A stretch of 64,000 bases of DNA. Origin: Clostridiales bacterium mt11 (GTDB lineage: Bacteria; Bacillota; Clostridia; Tissierellales; Tepidimicrobiaceae). A program made the translations under genes and the position numbers. Shown here piece by piece: positions 25,640-34,194 of this stretch. The stretch is from positions 814,213 through 878,212 of the forward strand of contig LN874948.1 of assembly GCA_001282665.1 (NCBI GenBank), given 5' to 3'. Below the pieces are notes generated by a model. The model was given only the letters and a program-made list of their open reading frames with translations, made no database searches and was not told where the DNA came from. Within the stretch, counting starts at the first letter, position 1, and the number at the start of each line of letters is the position of its first letter.

Positions 25640-26281
25640 TTATTTAAGTCCTTCCCAATCCTTTAAAAATCTTTCAATTCCTGAATCCGTCAAAGGATGT
25701 GATAACATCTGAACGAATACTTTATAAGGTATTGTTGCAATATCTGCTCCTTCCTTAGCTGCTTCAATCACATGGATTGGATTTCTTACGCTTGCTACTA
25801 TTATTTCTGTATCTATATTATGCATATCGAATATTTGAACTATATCCTCTACCATAGATATTCCTTCATTGCCAATATCATCTAGTCTTCCAACAAAAGG
25901 ACTAACATAACTTGCTCCTGCTTTTGCAGCTAATAATGCTTGAGTAGGAGAAAAAACAAGAGTTACATTGGTTTTTATTCCTTCTTTTGAAAGTACATTT
26001 ACAGCTTTTAATCCTTCTTTTGTCATAGGTATTTTAATTACAATATTTGGACTTAATTTAGCTAGTTCTCTAGCTTCTTCTATCATACCATCCTTTTCTA
26101 AAGAAATAACCTCTGCACTGATTGGACCATCAACAATACTAGCTATTTCTTCAATTACTTGTTTAAAATTCCTACCTTCTTTTGCTATCAATGATGGATT
26201 AGTGGTTACACCACATATAACCCCCCATTCGTTTATTTCCCTTATCTCATCAATATTTGCTGTATCTATAAATAACTTCAT
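25640..26281 (-). CDS. tal: Transaldolase/fructose-6-phosphate aldolase (TalC type)
   Basis: Small class I aldolase of the TalC/FSA family, 213 aa, linking glycolysis and the pentose phosphate pathway. It has FIDTANIDEIREINEWGVICGVTTNPSL, the Schiff-base lysine in NIVIKIPMT, and late SVRNPIHVIEAAKEGAD. Firmicute members at this locus generally act as transaldolases. The ATG at 26281 is preferred over the one at 26299 because it gives the standard MKLFIDTAN start. It follows fba, as in Bacillus fbaA-ywjH. Confidence 0.92.
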   Translation of the reverse strand: MKLFIDTANIDEIREINEWGVICGVTTNPSLIAKEGRNFKQVIEEIASIVDGPISAEVISLEKDGMIEEARELAKLSPNIVIKIPMTKEGLKAVNVLSKEGIKTNVTLVFSPTQALLAAKAGASYVSPFVGRLDDIGNEGISMVEDIVQIFDMHNIDTEIIVASVRNPIHVIEAAKEGADIATIPYKVFVQMLSHPLTDSGIERFLKDWEGLK

Positions 26282-26310
26282 ATCTTCACATCCTTTCATA
26301 ATTTACAGAA

Positions 26311-26331
26311 GGACGGTATAAAAAACCGTCC
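26311..26331. repeat. Small GGACGGT/ACCGTCC hairpin between fba and tal
   Basis: Seven-bp arms with a 7-nt AT-rich loop. The minus strand contains GGGACGGTT, the same core as the REP-like element at 5381-5437, so this may be a decayed copy. The T-run is in the loop rather than after the stem, so it does not look like a terminator. Confidence 0.5.
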
Positions 26332-26365
26332 CATCTATCACAGTCATCATCTTTAATTATAGATT

Positions 26366-27217
26366 CTAAGCCCTTCCTACTGAGCCAAATAAAACCATCT
26401 TTTCTTTAACTGCTTCTTTCATTCCATCCTTAGCAGGAGTTAATATCTTTCTTGGATCTATATTGTCTGGATTTTCTTTTAAGAATTGTTTAATTCCATC
26501 AGCAAAAGCAATTCTTAAATCCGTATCAATATTTATCTTGTTTATTCCATTAGCTACTGCCTTCTTTATAGCTTCATCAGGAACACCGCTGGAACCATGT
26601 AATACTAAAGGCATATTCAACATACCTTTAATGGTCTTAATTCTATCAAAATCAAGTTTTGGTTCTCCTTTATATACTCCATGAGCTGTTCCTACAGCTA
26701 TAGCTAAGTAATCTACATTTGTTTCATCTACAAATCTTTTAGCTTCATCAGGGTCTGTAAAAGTAGCATCTTTTGCATCTACGGTAATATGATCTTCTGT
26801 TCCTCCAATTTTGCCTAGTTCTGCCTCTACAGATACTCCTACTGCATGGGCAACTTCTATTACTTTCTTAGTTATTTCAATATTGCCTTCAAGGTCAAAT
26901 CTAGAACCATCTATCATTACAGAAGAAAATCCATTTCTTATACATAGCATAACTTGATCAAAATCTGTACCATGGTCTAAATGTAATACAACAGGTACCT
27001 TTGCTTTTTCTGCTGCCAGCTTTCCTAATGCAGCTATATATTCAACACCTGCATATTTTAATCCTCCTTGACTAGCTTGAAGGATAACAGGTGAATTCAT
27101 CTCCTCTGCTGCTTCTATTATAGCTTGCACAATTTCCATATTGTTTACATTGAATGCTCCTACTGCATAGTTATTCTTATGAGCATCTTGTAAAAGTTCT
27201 CTACCAGTAACTAACAT
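26366..27217 (-). CDS. fba: Class II fructose-1,6-bisphosphate aldolase
   Basis: Glycolytic aldolase that splits fructose 1,6-bisphosphate into DHAP and glyceraldehyde 3-phosphate. It is zinc-dependent and 283 aa. The zinc ligands are in LHLDHGTDF, GTAHGVYKGEPKLDFD and VLHGSSGVPDE, and NKINIDTDLR binds phosphate. The start has GAGGAGG. Its place before tal, glpX, rho and rpmE marks it as the housekeeping enzyme, in contrast with the copy in the lyxose cluster. Confidence 0.95.
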   Translation of the reverse strand: MLVTGRELLQDAHKNNYAVGAFNVNNMEIVQAIIEAAEEMNSPVILQASQGGLKYAGVEYIAALGKLAAEKAKVPVVLHLDHGTDFDQVMLCIRNGFSSVMIDGSRFDLEGNIEITKKVIEVAHAVGVSVEAELGKIGGTEDHITVDAKDATFTDPDEAKRFVDETNVDYLAIAVGTAHGVYKGEPKLDFDRIKTIKGMLNMPLVLHGSSGVPDEAIKKAVANGINKINIDTDLRIAFADGIKQFLKENPDNIDPRKILTPAKDGMKEAVKEKMVLFGSVGRA

Positions 27218-27276
27218 ATTAAATGCCTCCTCTTATTTAATTATTACTGCATCTTCTTATTATATATTACCCAATG

Positions 27277-27933
27277 CTATTTTTTTATATCTCTGTTCTT
27301 TTCATTAATAGAATCGATACAAGAAATATTTCGTTCCCTAAGTATTATTCTATCCTTTTTTAGGAGAACACTCAAGTCCTCTTCAGTTTCTGTGAATATA
27401 AGTTTTACACTGTTGCAATTTGAACATTTAAGCTCGATCCTATCACAAAAAAGCTCTACATTGATCTTGGAATTTCCACAATCACAGTCTATTTTATTTT
27501 CTTTATTTAGATCATATAATTTTTTTAATGCCCCTTTTAAAACCTTAAAATTATTAAAATAATCTTCCCCATGTATCTCTTTAGTATTATTCCCAATGTT
27601 TACTTGCTTTTCTAATAATATTTGATTAGCAATTTTTTTACTCCCTACAAAGCATAGTCTGTTCCCATGAAAACAGTAAATTATATTATTATTCTTAATT
27701 ACCTCTTTTAACTCTAATTCATGGTAATGCCTATCTCCACAATTAAAACATCCGACTACGACACCTATACCTTTATTGCTTTTTCTGTTGATAAGAACAT
27801 TTATTTCTCCACATTTACATCTATATTCAACTTTGCCCTTTGACATTACCTCAAATATATTAAAATCATATTCCATTAATCTACCACAGGAACGACATCT
27901 AACAATAATGGTTTTGCAACCATCAATAAACAT
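27277..27933 (-). CDS. Cysteine-rich zinc-ribbon protein of unknown function
   Basis: Protein of 218 aa that I do not recognise as a named family. It shows at least three probable zinc ribbons: CRSCG with CKCG (about residues 13-42), CFNCGDRHYH (about 62-71) and CDCG with CSNC (about 148-176). There is no signal peptide or membrane segment. It precedes fba by about 60 nt on the same strand. In Bacillus the gene before fbaA is spo0F, but nothing here resembles a receiver domain. Zinc binding is inference; a nucleic-acid or regulatory role would be speculation. The start has GGAGGTG. Confidence 0.75.
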   Translation of the reverse strand: MFIDGCKTIIVRCRSCGRLMEYDFNIFEVMSKGKVEYRCKCGEINVLINRKSNKGIGVVVGCFNCGDRHYHELELKEVIKNNNIIYCFHGNRLCFVGSKKIANQILLEKQVNIGNNTKEIHGEDYFNNFKVLKGALKKLYDLNKENKIDCDCGNSKINVELFCDRIELKCSNCNSVKLIFTETEEDLSVLLKKDRIILRERNISCIDSINEKNRDIKK

Positions 27934-28004
27934 AAGGACACCTCCTTAGTAGATTAATTCTATACATATTTTAAAAATCCTTCTTATTGTCGAAAAATAA
28001 TTAA

Positions 28005-28058
28005 AAATAAAAAAAAAGTCAAAGGATGGGATATTTAGTAAACAATCCTTTGACTTTT
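28005..28058. terminator. Bidirectional terminator after kce
   Basis: Arms GTCAAAGGAT (28018-28027) and ATCCTTTGAC (28045-28054), extended by long A and T runs on both sides, with a 17-nt loop. On the minus strand it ends the kal-kce transcript. Confidence 0.9.
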
Positions 28059-28066
28059 TTTTATTT

Positions 28067-28885
28067 TTATAATTTCTTTAAACCTAGTATTTCTCTTGCT
28101 TCATTTGGAGTAGCTATTTCTCTACCTAATTCATTTGCCATGCGTACAACCTTTTCTACTAATTCTCCGTTAGATTTAGCTAGGACTCCTTTGGATAGGT
28201 AAACGTTATCCTCAAATCCTACCCTTACATGTCCGCCCATAGCAATTCCCATAGCTGCCATTGGCATCTCATGTCTTCCTACCCCTGCTACAGTCCAAGT
28301 AGAACCTTTAGGTATACTATCTACCATAAAGGATAAATCCCTTGCCGTTGCAGCCATTTGAACTCCTAATACAAAGTCAAAATGCATAGGTTCTAAAATA
28401 TATCCTTTTTTAGCATATTTAATAGCATAATCTACCATGCCTTTATCAAATACTTCTACCTCTGGTTTTACGCCTTTTTCTATCATTATTTTACCAAAAT
28501 TTTTAATGGTATTTTCCGTATTGACAAATATTTCATCTCCACCAAAGTTTAAAGTTCCACAATCCAATGTAGCCATTTCAGGCAATAATTCTACTGGTTG
28601 AAGTCTTTCTTCATCAGACATACCTACTGCTCCCCCTGTTGAAGGCTGAATAATTACATCAGGGCATCTCTTCTTTATTTCCTCTATACATTCTCTAAAT
28701 CTTTCCTTATCTTGAGTAGGAGTACCATCATCATATCTTACATGTAAATGTATAATACTTGCTCCCGCCTTATATGCAGCTTCTGCCTCTCTTCCTATTT
28801 CCTCCACTGTATAAGGCACATTTGGATTATTATCTTTTGTTACCTCAGCCCCACATATGGCTGCAGTTATGATTAGTTTTTCCAT
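28067..28885 (-). CDS. kce: 3-keto-5-aminohexanoate cleavage enzyme
   Basis: Zinc-dependent BKACE-family enzyme of the lysine fermentation pathway. It converts 3-keto-5-aminohexanoate and acetyl-CoA to acetoacetate and 3-aminobutyryl-CoA. Length is 272 aa, as usual. The metal motif is IIHLHVRYDDG, with further conserved QPSTGGAVGM, DCGTLNFGG and VGRHEMPMA. It starts at 28885 behind a G-rich site. The adjacent kal gene encodes the next enzyme, which supports Kce over other BKACE activities. The remaining pathway genes (kamA, kamDE, kdd) are not in the window. Confidence 0.93.
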   Translation of the reverse strand: MEKLIITAAICGAEVTKDNNPNVPYTVEEIGREAEAAYKAGASIIHLHVRYDDGTPTQDKERFRECIEEIKKRCPDVIIQPSTGGAVGMSDEERLQPVELLPEMATLDCGTLNFGGDEIFVNTENTIKNFGKIMIEKGVKPEVEVFDKGMVDYAIKYAKKGYILEPMHFDFVLGVQMAATARDLSFMVDSIPKGSTWTVAGVGRHEMPMAAMGIAMGGHVRVGFEDNVYLSKGVLAKSNGELVEKVVRMANELGREIATPNEAREILGLKKL

Positions 28886-28929
28886 TAAATCGCCCCCCAT
28901 TTCAAATAAAAAGAATCATCCCTTTTGTT

Positions 28930-29313
28930 TTATTTTCTTTTTTTATCCTTTGGAACCACACATGTTCCTTCAGCTCTACAAACGACTATAGGTTCATCTA
29001 ATACATCACAAGCAGAATTATTTATATCTGGTCTTGGAACTATAACCTTTGTTGCTTCAAATTTCATCTTTCTAGAGGTATTGCCTATTTTGGTAATTTC
29101 CCCTACTGCTTCTATGTAATCTCCAGCATAAACAGGGGCTAGAAATTCCACATTTTCATAGGCTACAAATAATCCCTCATCTCCATCGTTTCTTATAAGC
29201 AGTTCTGTAGCTACATCTCCGAACAATTGCAACATCTTAGCACCATCCACTAAATCTCCCCCATAATGAGCATCTCCAGAACTCATTCTAACTCTAATCA
29301 TAGCTTTCTCCAT
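28930..29313 (-). CDS. kal: 3-aminobutyryl-CoA ammonia lyase
   Basis: Hotdog-fold enzyme of lysine fermentation that deaminates L-3-aminobutyryl-CoA to crotonyl-CoA. At 127 aa it matches Kal. It begins MEKAMIRVRMSSGDAHYGGDL-like, then has a GAKMLQLFGDVATELLIRND segment and VEFLAPVYAGDYIEA. It precedes kce by 45 nt, reversed relative to the reaction sequence but co-transcribed. A TATAAT at about 29346 may be its -10 box, though no clear -35 is seen. Confidence 0.92.
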   Translation of the reverse strand: MEKAMIRVRMSSGDAHYGGDLVDGAKMLQLFGDVATELLIRNDGDEGLFVAYENVEFLAPVYAGDYIEAVGEITKIGNTSRKMKFEATKVIVPRPDINNSACDVLDEPIVVCRAEGTCVVPKDKKRK

Positions 29314-29489
29314 GCCTCTACCTCCATTACTATTTTAGTCATATTTATTATAACATAAGTTGTGGCCTTAAACTATATAAAAGCAATAACTATCTCCTCC
29401 GACTTTATAGACCTATAATCAATATAAAAACTAATAGTTTTAGTACCATTATCCTATTTTTCCTCTTCATGTCAATATCTCCAATGATT

Positions 29490-29503
29490 TGACTGACCAG
29501 TCA
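29490..29503. promoter_or_regulatory. TetR-type operator-like palindrome
   Basis: TGACTG-AC-CAGTCA, a perfect 6-bp dyad with a 2-bp spacer, in the 378-bp divergent region between kal and the ABC operon. The form is typical of TetR/AcrR-family operators. It overlaps a TTGACT that could be a -35 box. No TetR gene lies in the window. The rest of the region shows no other gene. Confidence 0.5.
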
Positions 29504-29691
29504 TTAAGATAAATTGTCGTAATTTATGAGCTTTATATTCGTCAATATATTTAGAAGATATATAATATATAGGTAGATTACCCATTTATGCCCTTCAAGT
29601 GTTAATTTTAACGATATTGTAACTATTAAGTATGTAGATACTATGATAAAATAAATGTAGCTAATTGTAGTTTGGGAGGTGAATTAATTAA

Positions 29692-30399
29692 TTGGAAGAA
29701 TTAATAGTACTGAATAACGTAAGGAAAGTATATAAAATGGGGGATGAAAAAATAGTCGCATTAAACGACATAAGCCTCTCCATTGACAAGGAAGAGTTTG
29801 TTTGTTTACTAGGAACTTCTGGCTCTGGTAAGAGTACCTTACTTAACATGATGGCAGGTTTAGAAAAACCCACTAAAGGCGAGATTATCATTGCCAAACA
29901 GCATATAGAAAAGATGAACGAAAAACAGCTAGCCAAATTTCGTCAAATGAATATTGGCTTTGTATTTCAATCTTATAATCTAATACCTACTCTATCCGCT
30001 ATGGAAAATGTAAGTTTAGGTCTTACCTTCAGAGGTATTCCTCGAAAATTAAGGGACAAGATGGCTAAAGAAATGTTGGAAGCAGTAGGTTTAAAAAATA
30101 GATTAAACCATAAACCTTCTGAAATGAGTGGAGGACAACAACAGAGGGTTAGTATAGCAAGAGCCTTTGTAGGCAAACCAAAGATAGTTTTTGCGGACGA
30201 GCCTACAGGAAACTTAGATACCAAAACTACCATAGAAGTTATGGATTTAATAACGGGTATGGCAAAAGAAAATCACCAAACTCTAATTATAGTAACCCAC
30301 GATGTTGAAATATCACCATATGCTCATCGAGTAATCTATGTTAGAGATGGAAATGTAGAAAAAATAGTTGAAAACAAAACAAAGGGGGATGTAGAATAA
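29692..30399 (+). CDS. ABC transporter ATPase, MacB/LolD type
   Basis: Cytoplasmic ATPase of 235 aa. It has Walker A GTSGSGKST, the signature MSGGQQQRVSIARA, and Walker B IVFADEPTGNLD followed by the H-loop VTHD. The FtsX-type permease two genes downstream makes this a type VII (MacB-like) mechanotransmission system, not a classical importer. It starts with TTG behind GGGAGGTG. Its stop codon abuts the start of the next gene. Confidence 0.92.
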   Translation: MEELIVLNNVRKVYKMGDEKIVALNDISLSIDKEEFVCLLGTSGSGKSTLLNMMAGLEKPTKGEIIIAKQHIEKMNEKQLAKFRQMNIGFVFQSYNLIPTLSAMENVSLGLTFRGIPRKLRDKMAKEMLEAVGLKNRLNHKPSEMSGGQQQRVSIARAFVGKPKIVFADEPTGNLDTKTTIEVMDLITGMAKENHQTLIIVTHDVEISPYAHRVIYVRDGNVEKIVENKTKGDVE

Positions 30400-32823
30400 A
30401 TGAAAAGATTTCTTAGTATATCTTTAATACTACTATTAATACTAGCACAATTGCCTATTGTAGGAATTGCGAGTGAAAACGGAGATGAAAAAATACCTAA
30501 TAATCAAACAGATGTAATCGTAACAAAAGTAAAAACAGATCCATCTGGTAAAATTAAAGAGGGGGATACTTTTTCTCTTATACTAACTATCGAACGCAAT
30601 CCTAATGTTGACGAATCAAATATTTACATAGGTCTAAATAATGCCAATTCATTTACTTTATTGGATTCTGGTTCCAAAGAAAAAGTAAGCAGTAATCAAG
30701 CCACTTTTAAACTTAAATATAATGGTGGCGACTCACCAAAAGTTCCCATTGTAATCTATTATACAAAGAGTGGTGAGCAATATAGCATTTCAGATTATGT
30801 TGATGTGCCAAATATAGTTCCTTCCAGCACCATTGAAAAAACGGACCCAGTAGATAAGACGAAGGTAATCCCAACTATCACCATAGTGAGCTCAAAGACA
30901 GTAACTGGTGAAGCTGGTAAATCCGTATCCCTTCCTATTACCATTAAAAATGCTAGTGATAATTGGGCTGAAAGTATAGCCGTTACTGCTGAAATAGAGG
31001 GAGAATCTCCATTGACTCTTGATGATTCTGGACATGAAAGCATATCCAGATTAGGCAGGGGAAGAGAAAGAGATATGTCCTTTAGAATAGATATAGATAA
31101 ATATGCTGAAAGCAAAACTTATCCAGTTAAAATCAACTTTCAATTCTATAACGAATATAATATGTCCTTTACGAGTTCTGAAACCATGTACGTAAAGGTT
31201 GAAAATAAAAATACTAAACCTTTAATATCTATAAGTCAAGTAGATGTAAGCCCTCAGGTATCAGTGCCAGGGAAGCCTACTAGTATAGGATTTGTATTAA
31301 AAAACAATGGTACCTTAGATGCAAAGGACATTAAAATATCTTTAGGTGGGATAAGCAACGAGACTTTCACTCTTTCTTCAGGATTCAACAGCAAATATGT
31401 TGAAAAAATTCCCGGCGGAAAATCAGATTATGTCTCCTTTGATATAACTCCTTCTAATAAAATTGCAGGAGGCTCCCATGGACTAGATATAATTCTTAAC
31501 TACAAAGATGGAACCAATCAAAGCTATGAAGATTCCAATAAGTTCTTTGTTAATGTGGAATCTAACAAGGGTAAGAATTCCAATCTAATAATTGAGAATC
31601 TTATATATCCTGAAGGGGCTGTAGGACAGAATAAAGATGTTACCATTGGATTCAGTCTAAAAAATGTGGGAATGATCGATGCAAAAAATATTAAAGTTAC
31701 TGTAGAAAGCTCAGACCAAAATGGAGTTGTACCTAAGACGGTAAGTATTAAAAAAATCAATTCCATAGCACCAAATAAATCAGAAAGATTGAACTTTGTA
31801 TTCCTAACTACAAAAGATGCTGAGACTAGAAATTATCCAATAAATATTACCGTAGAATATGAGGATGAGTTAACTGGAGAAGAAAAGAATACACTAACTC
31901 AATACGTAGGCGTCTATGTGGTAAAACCAGGTGATGATATTAAAACCGTTCCTAAACTAATAATAGATAAGTACAGCTTTGAGCCTTCCCTTGTAAAAGC
32001 GGGGGAAACCTTTGATATGAATCTATCCTTTTTTAATACCAACAGTCAAAAAGCTGTAAGGAATATAAAGATATTTTTAACTGCAGAGGAAAAAACAGAT
32101 GAAAAAAGCAACAGTGGAGGAGGTAATGTATTTACTCCTGTAGGCAGCAGTAATACCTTCTATATAGATAGCATCCCTCCAAATGGCAGAATTGAAAAAA
32201 ATATAACCATGGCTACTGTACCAGATGCCAAAGCAAAAACTTATAATGTAATAGCTAATTTTGAATATGAAGACTCTAAAGGAGAACAGTATACTGCCAC
32301 TGAGTTCATAGGTATTCCAGTAATACAGCAATCTAAACTGGAAATAGGAGAATTAAATATTCCTCCAGAGGCTTTTCAAGGAGAACCTACTCCAATATCT
32401 GTAGAATTCTATAATACTGGAAAAGTTACCTTATATAATATGATGGTAAAATTAGAAGGAGATTTTCAAACGGAAAACGGCAATTATTATGTAGGAAATT
32501 TTGAAACTGGAAGCAGTGAATATTTTGAAGGTATGATAATTCCATCTGAACCCGGCGAGCTTACAGGAGCTTTAGTATTTACCTATGAAGACTCTTCTGG
32601 TGAAAATGTGGAAATTAAAAAAGAATTTACTTTAAATATAAGTGAACCAATGCCAATGGATGAGTTCCCAGAAGATGGACCTCCTGTAGATGAAGCTAAA
32701 GGAATTAAGAAATTATTGAAGAGCAAAGGTTTTTGGATAACTATCGTATTGATAGGAGCAGGTATAGGAGGGTTTGTATTCTACAAAAAAAAGAAAAAGA
32801 AAGGTATGGCTTTAGATGAGTAG
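30400..32823 (+). CDS. Large extracellular CARDB/COG1361-like protein with C-terminal anchor
   Basis: Protein of 807 aa with an N-terminal signal peptide (residues 1-25), a long extracellular region and one C-terminal transmembrane helix (about 778-797) before a basic KKKKKKG tail. The outside part consists of repeated beta-sandwich units of about 110-130 residues with phrases such as VLKNNGTLDAKDIKISL, SLKNVGMIDAKNIKVTV and FYNTGKVTLYNMMVKL, typical of CARDB/NEW3 domains. It is sandwiched between the ATPase and the FtsX-like permease, overlapping the latter by 8 nt, so it probably works with the transporter as an adaptor or substrate receptor. The transported substance is unknown. Confidence 0.85.
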   Translation: MKRFLSISLILLLILAQLPIVGIASENGDEKIPNNQTDVIVTKVKTDPSGKIKEGDTFSLILTIERNPNVDESNIYIGLNNANSFTLLDSGSKEKVSSNQATFKLKYNGGDSPKVPIVIYYTKSGEQYSISDYVDVPNIVPSSTIEKTDPVDKTKVIPTITIVSSKTVTGEAGKSVSLPITIKNASDNWAESIAVTAEIEGESPLTLDDSGHESISRLGRGRERDMSFRIDIDKYAESKTYPVKINFQFYNEYNMSFTSSETMYVKVENKNTKPLISISQVDVSPQVSVPGKPTSIGFVLKNNGTLDAKDIKISLGGISNETFTLSSGFNSKYVEKIPGGKSDYVSFDITPSNKIAGGSHGLDIILNYKDGTNQSYEDSNKFFVNVESNKGKNSNLIIENLIYPEGAVGQNKDVTIGFSLKNVGMIDAKNIKVTVESSDQNGVVPKTVSIKKINSIAPNKSERLNFVFLTTKDAETRNYPINITVEYEDELTGEEKNTLTQYVGVYVVKPGDDIKTVPKLIIDKYSFEPSLVKAGETFDMNLSFFNTNSQKAVRNIKIFLTAEEKTDEKSNSGGGNVFTPVGSSNTFYIDSIPPNGRIEKNITMATVPDAKAKTYNVIANFEYEDSKGEQYTATEFIGIPVIQQSKLEIGELNIPPEAFQGEPTPISVEFYNTGKVTLYNMMVKLEGDFQTENGNYYVGNFETGSSEYFEGMIIPSEPGELTGALVFTYEDSSGENVEIKKEFTLNISEPMPMDEFPEDGPPVDEAKGIKKLLKSKGFWITIVLIGAGIGGFVFYKKKKKKGMALDE

Positions 32824-34162
32824 TATAGATTTAATCCGAATGGGACTCAAAAATCTGTGGCGAAGAAAACTTAGAACATTTTTAACGGTTTTAGGCGTTA
32901 TAATAGGTACCAGTTCCATTGTAGTAATGCTTTCACTAGGCTATGGTATGCAAGAAGCCTTTCAGAACCAAATATCCTCTATGGGAAGTCTAACCACCAT
33001 CAATGTTCGTAAATCCTATGGAGATTTTGATAGAGGTTCTCCTGGAGGAAATAGAAAAAAGGTCAACCTAGATGATAAAGCTATAATGGACTTTAAGCAT
33101 ATTCCCCATGTAGTGGCAGTAACTCCCATAGTAGAATCCTATGGTACCGTAGTAAATGGAAGATATATATCTGATATTCCTATTAAAGGTGTGGACCCTG
33201 CATCCATGGAAGCTTTTGAATATAAATTAAAAGAAGGCCGACTGCTACAAGCAGGAGATGATCTTGCAATAGTGTTTGGAGGTAGAGCAGAACAAAGCTT
33301 TTATGACCCGAAGGCTTCAAGGGGAAGATGGGTAGAACCTAAAATAGATCTTTTAAAAGATAGGATGACATTTACCTTCGATATGAGCCGTAGTTCTAGA
33401 GGTATGCCAGACATGGATAGTATGGGAGAAGGTAATAAAAAGTCTAAATACAAGGAATATAAAATCAAATCCGTCGGTATACTTGAAGAAGGAAATTGGG
33501 ATACGGATTGGGCTATATTTGCTCCTTTAGATGTAGTTCAAAACATGATAAAAGAAAAGGAAAAAGTAGAAAAAAGTCGTTCTGAACAAGGTAAAAGTAA
33601 AGAAAAAGGGTACGACCTTGTTATGGTTAAAGCTGAAGATATAGACTATGTTCAAGATATTCAACAAAAAATAAAGGATATGGGACTCGAAGCTGATAGC
33701 TTAAACGATTGGTTAGAGGAAACCAAGAAAACCTCTGGCATACTTCAAGCTATATTAGGCGGAATAGGTGCAGTATCACTATTAGTAGCAGCTATAGGAA
33801 TAACCAATACCATGGTAATGTCCATATATGAAAGGACTAAGGAAATTGGTATAATGAAGGTTATAGGTGCCTCTTTAAAGGATATCCGAAAATTATTCCT
33901 ATTTGAATCAGCTATGATAGGATTATTAGGAGGAGTAATTGGAGTTGCATTTAGCGAGGTTCTATCCGTTGTAATAAACAAGTTTGGAGCTAACTTTGGC
34001 AACTATATAGGAAGTGGAGAAGAAACCAAGATAAGCATTATACCTATATGGCTAATATTTGCAGCCATGGGCTTCTCAGCTTTAATAGGTATATTATCAG
34101 GATATTATCCTGCAAAGCGTGCTATGAATCTATCCGCTTTGGAAGCTATAAGAACAGAATAA
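32816..34162 (+). CDS. MacB/FtsX-family ABC permease
   Basis: Permease of 448 aa with one N-terminal membrane helix (about 22-45), a MacB-type periplasmic-core-like domain (about 48-310), and three C-terminal helices. The FtsX motif TNTMVMSIYERTKEIGIMKVIGAS and the closing GYYPAKRAMNLSALEAIR are present. The extracellular domain has an unusual low-complexity KEKEKVEKSRSEQGKSKEKG stretch (about 243-262). It works with the ATPase of the same operon. The terminator follows at once. Confidence 0.92.
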   Translation: MSSIDLIRMGLKNLWRRKLRTFLTVLGVIIGTSSIVVMLSLGYGMQEAFQNQISSMGSLTTINVRKSYGDFDRGSPGGNRKKVNLDDKAIMDFKHIPHVVAVTPIVESYGTVVNGRYISDIPIKGVDPASMEAFEYKLKEGRLLQAGDDLAIVFGGRAEQSFYDPKASRGRWVEPKIDLLKDRMTFTFDMSRSSRGMPDMDSMGEGNKKSKYKEYKIKSVGILEEGNWDTDWAIFAPLDVVQNMIKEKEKVEKSRSEQGKSKEKGYDLVMVKAEDIDYVQDIQQKIKDMGLEADSLNDWLEETKKTSGILQAILGGIGAVSLLVAAIGITNTMVMSIYERTKEIGIMKVIGASLKDIRKLFLFESAMIGLLGGVIGVAFSEVLSVVINKFGANFGNYIGSGEETKISIIPIWLIFAAMGFSALIGILSGYYPAKRAMNLSALEAIRTE

Positions 34163-34163
34163 T

Positions 34164-34194
34164 AAAAAATACAGGGAAATTCCCTGTATTTTTT
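34164..34194. terminator. Bidirectional terminator between ABC operon and SLH gene
   Basis: A 14-bp perfect stem with a 3-nt loop, flanked by A and T runs. It serves the plus-strand ABC operon and overlaps the stop of the convergent SLH gene. Confidence 0.9.

Noticed and set aside
29656..29670. TGTAGCTAATTGTAG upstream of the ABC ATPase, resembling the left-edge TGTAG dyads
   Set aside because: Only the left half matches; the CTACA half is missing, so it is probably chance in AT-rich DNA.
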